Positions 5,995 through 7,399 of a stretch of 7,399 nucleotides of DNA are shown here, piece by piece (position 1 is the first letter of the stretch; each line of letters starts with the position of its first letter). Under the pieces are notes generated by a model, which saw nothing but the letters and a program-made list of their open reading frames with translations, made no database searches and was not told the DNA's origin. This DNA comes from Brevundimonas sp. (GTDB lineage Bacteria > Pseudomonadota > Alphaproteobacteria > Caulobacterales > Caulobacteraceae), in NCBI GenBank assembly GCA_022712235.1, contig JALAGW010000221.1:1-7399 (forward strand), given 5' to 3'. The translations under genes were made by a program, and so were the position numbers.

Positions 5995-6032
5995 AAATGA
6001 AGAAAGGGGGCCGCCGCATCCGCGACAGCCCC
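5995..6032 (-). terminator. Rho-independent terminator of the secreted repeat-protein gene
   Basis: Read on the minus strand, an 11-bp stem GGGGCTGTCGC / GCGGCGGCCCC (two G-U pairs) closes a GGAT loop and is followed by the pyrimidine-rich tract CCTTTCTTCATTT. The stem occupies 6007-6032 and starts 13 bp after the stop codon of the gene at 6046-6651. The tract is interrupted, so termination may be partial and some transcripts could continue into the PhnA-domain gene. Confidence 0.6.
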
Positions 6033-6045
6033 GCCTCCTCATGGC

Positions 6046-6651
6046 CTATTCGGCCAGACGCGCCTGGGCAAGGGCGATGCGCGCCTGAAGATGCGCATCC
6101 TGACCCGAGGCGGCGGAAATGGCGTTGAAACGCTCGATGTCGAGGCCTGACTTCTCGATGGCCGCGGCCATCTGGGCCTGCTGTTCGGCGCTCGGCTGGG
6201 CGCCGTTCAGGGCGCGAGCGAGGCCCGAGATCTCGCCCATGGCGGCGGCGAACTGGCCGGCTTCGGCGTCAGTGACGCTCGCCCCGACCGAACCGGGCGC
6301 GGACGGCGTCGTTCCCGCCACGGCGGCGCGGGCCTGCAGCACGGGATCGCCCGAGACAGCGGCCGAAATGGCGTTGAAGCGCTCGACGGCCAGGCCCGAG
6401 TTCTGCACGGCGGCGGCCATCTGGGCCTGCTGGTCTTCGGTCGGGGTTCCGTTCTGGACGGTCGCGGCCACGCTCTGGACCGTCTTCATGGCCGCGGCGA
6501 ACTGGGCCAATTCAGCATCGGAGGGTTCACCCGCCGGCGCCGGTGCGACGGCGGGCGGTGAAGTCGCGGCGTCCTGCGCCAGAGCAGGCGCGGCGGTCAG
6601 GAACAGGGCGGCCAGAATGGCGGGCGGGGCGGCGGCCGGTGCAAAACGCAT
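6046..6651 (-). CDS. Secreted protein with two tandem DUF4168-like units
   Basis: A 201-residue exported protein of unknown function. The N-terminus MRFAPAAAPPAILAALF ends in ALA-QD, a clear signal peptide with probable cleavage after residue 25, so the mature protein should be periplasmic or extracellular. An Ala/Pro linker (about 27-43) leads to two gapless 69-residue units, at 44-112 and 127-195, with 38 identical positions by my count. Each contains QFAAAM near its start, QQAQMAAA in the middle, then SGL-x-x-ERFNAISAA, and LQAR near its end. The 'ERFN(A/x)I' ending and helical make-up resemble DUF4168-type domains, though I cannot confirm this by search. Both units look alpha-helical, suggesting a two-domain helical bundle. 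A strong AGAAGGA (6658-6664) lies 6 nt before the ATG. An intrinsic terminator follows the gene, so it is probably transcribed alone or with nadE upstream. Confidence 0.88.
   Translation of the reverse strand: MRFAPAAAPPAILAALFLTAAPALAQDAATSPPAVAPAPAGEPSDAELAQFAAAMKTVQSVAATVQNGTPTEDQQAQMAAAVQNSGLAVERFNAISAAVSGDPVLQARAAVAGTTPSAPGSVGASVTDAEAGQFAAAMGEISGLARALNGAQPSAEQQAQMAAAIEKSGLDIERFNAISAASGQDAHLQARIALAQARLAE
6067..6522 (-). repeat. Internal tandem duplication within the secreted protein gene
   Basis: Two 207-bp coding units, 6316-6522 (first in the protein) and 6067-6273, are separated by a 42-bp linker encoding a Gly/Ser/Pro/Thr-rich stretch. They align without gaps at the protein level with about 55 % identity, and the similarity is visible in DNA around the ERFNAISA and QQAQMAAA segments. 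This indicates an intragenic duplication followed by divergence. Confidence 0.9.
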
Positions 6652-6801
6652 GGCTTATCCTTCTGCAGTCCCGAACGCTCAGCCCCAGGCTGACCCGGAC
6701 AGGTCCGGGCTCTCCCGCACGACCGGGTTGTGTAAGGCTCACAGAGGGCGGGGAGGCCCGAACGCTAACCCGCGTCATGCGGGCGCGTAAACCCCGAGCC
6801 G
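6652..6801 (-). promoter_or_regulatory. Leader region of the secreted-protein gene with hairpins and a 10-bp direct repeat
   Basis: This 150-bp gap between nadE and the secreted-protein gene contains AGCGTTCGGG twice on the minus strand (6670-6679 and 6757-6766; 13 of 15 bases match if extended to 6667-6681 and 6754-6768). It also has hairpins CCCGGA-CCTG-TCCGGG (6694-6709) and CAGCC-TGG-GGCTG (6680-6692). A smaller hairpin, CCCGC-ATGAC-GCGGG (6769-6783), lies 18 bp past the nadE stop and could be a weak terminator. No clear promoter boxes are visible. The regulatory role is inferred. Confidence 0.35.
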
Positions 6802-7399
6802 TCAATCGGGCGTATGGGCGTCCAGTTCATCCAGCCACGCCCGCGCCGAGGAATCCGACGGCGCCCGCCAGTCGCCGCGCGGCGACAGGGAGCCGCCGGT
6901 CACCACCTTGGGCCCGTTCGGAACGGCCGAGCGCTTGAACTGGCTGGTCTGGAAGAAGCGGATCAGGAACTTCCTCAGCCACCCCTTGATGGTCGGCAGG
7001 TCATAGGCGACCCGCTCCGCCTCCGGCAGACCGACCGGCCAGCTTCCCGTCGCCGCATCGCCCCAGGCCTGATGCGCCAGATAGGCGACCTTGGACGGCT
7101 TCAGACCGAAACGGCTGATATAGAACAGGAAGAAATCGTTCAGCGCATAGGGGCCGACGATGCTCTGCGTCGACTGGATCGCCCCGTCGGCGCCCGCCGG
7201 CACCAGTTCGGGCGAAATCTCGGTGGCCAGGATGGCGTGAAGCGTAGGCGTCGCCGCCTCCCCCACCAGACCGCGCTCGGCCACCCAGCGGATCAGGTGC
7301 TGGATCAGGGTCTTCGCCACTCCGCCGTTGACGTTGTAGTGGCTCATGTGATCGCCGGCGCCATAGGTGCACCCGCCCAGCGACAGTTCAGACAGGTCG
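6802..7399 (-). CDS. nadE: NAD(+) synthase, C-terminal part (start off the window)
   Basis: These are the last 198 residues of NAD+ synthase, which amidates nicotinic acid adenine dinucleotide to NAD+ using ATP, with ammonia from glutamine in the long form. The visible protein opens at the right edge with DLSELSLGGCTYGAGDHMSH, continues through VNGGVAKTLIQHLIRW and GPYALNDFFLFYISRFG, and ends with QFKRSAVPNGPKV, GGSLSPRGDWRAPSD and WLDELD. The latter blocks are characteristic of the about 680-residue glutamine-dependent type (Mycobacterium tuberculosis NadE style), so about 480 residues including a nitrilase-like glutaminase domain should lie beyond the window. The ATG at 7347 falls inside conserved sequence and is not the start. 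Reading frame is intact to the TGA. Confidence 0.96.
   Translation of the reverse strand, partial: DLSELSLGGCTYGAGDHMSHYNVNGGVAKTLIQHLIRWVAERGLVGEAATPTLHAILATEISPELVPAGADGAIQSTQSIVGPYALNDFFLFYISRFGLKPSKVAYLAHQAWGDAATGSWPVGLPEAERVAYDLPTIKGWLRKFLIRFFQTSQFKRSAVPNGPKVVTGGSLSPRGDWRAPSDSSARAWLDELDAHTPD

Noticed and set aside
1..7399. Search for CRISPR arrays, tRNAs, rRNA, transposases, toxin-antitoxin or defence genes
   Set aside because: No regularly spaced repeats, cloverleaf-like sequence, or recognisable proteins of these classes were seen; all long frames are explained by the listed genes.

Overview
This is a GC-rich, densely packed alphaproteobacterial window. The gene content (an HWE-family sensor kinase, a 3-aminosugar gene pair, a long-form NAD+ synthase) and a dispersed 'CGTCATCCCGG' palindromic repeat fit the Caulobacteraceae, with Brevundimonas or a close relative my best guess. 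That placement is inference from gene style; no rRNA or other marker is present.

Layout. (1) Positions 2-571 (+) hold the C-terminal end of an HWE histidine kinase, whose start lies off the left edge. (2) Positions 568-2784 (-) hold an aminotransferase followed by a Gfo/Idh/MocA dehydrogenase, a pair that typically makes a 3-amino-3-deoxy UDP-sugar. The dehydrogenase stop overlaps the kinase stop in a shared CTAG. (3) Across a 199-bp divergent intergenic region, 2984-4620 (+) holds an AGE-family sugar epimerase/isomerase coupled by ATGA overlap to a small GmhB-like HAD phosphatase. (4) Positions 4689-5585 (+) hold an alpha/beta hydrolase. (5) On the minus strand lie a stand-alone PhnA/YjdM C-terminal domain protein (5755-5979), a secreted protein built from two copies of one 69-residue unit (6046-6651), and the C-terminal third of NAD+ synthase (6802 to the right edge).

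The sugar genes in the middle (568-4620) look like a cell-envelope precursor module. The most specific hypothesis is that the aminotransferase/dehydrogenase pair corresponds to GnnB/GnnA, making UDP-GlcNAc3N for lipid A with 2,3-diaminoglucose, a lipid A type reported for Caulobacter and Brevundimonas. The WbpB/WbpE-type O-antigen route is the alternative. The isomerase and phosphatase probably act on a hexose or heptose phosphate, but the substrate cannot be read from sequence.

Non-coding structure includes two copies of the roughly 100-112 bp palindromic repeat (1518-1616 and 5593-5704), a convincing intrinsic terminator after the secreted-protein gene, and hairpins and direct repeats in the leader upstream of that gene. 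I found no CRISPR array, transposase, tRNA, rRNA or defence-like system. Apart from the sugar module and the repeats, this is ordinary chromosomal housekeeping sequence.
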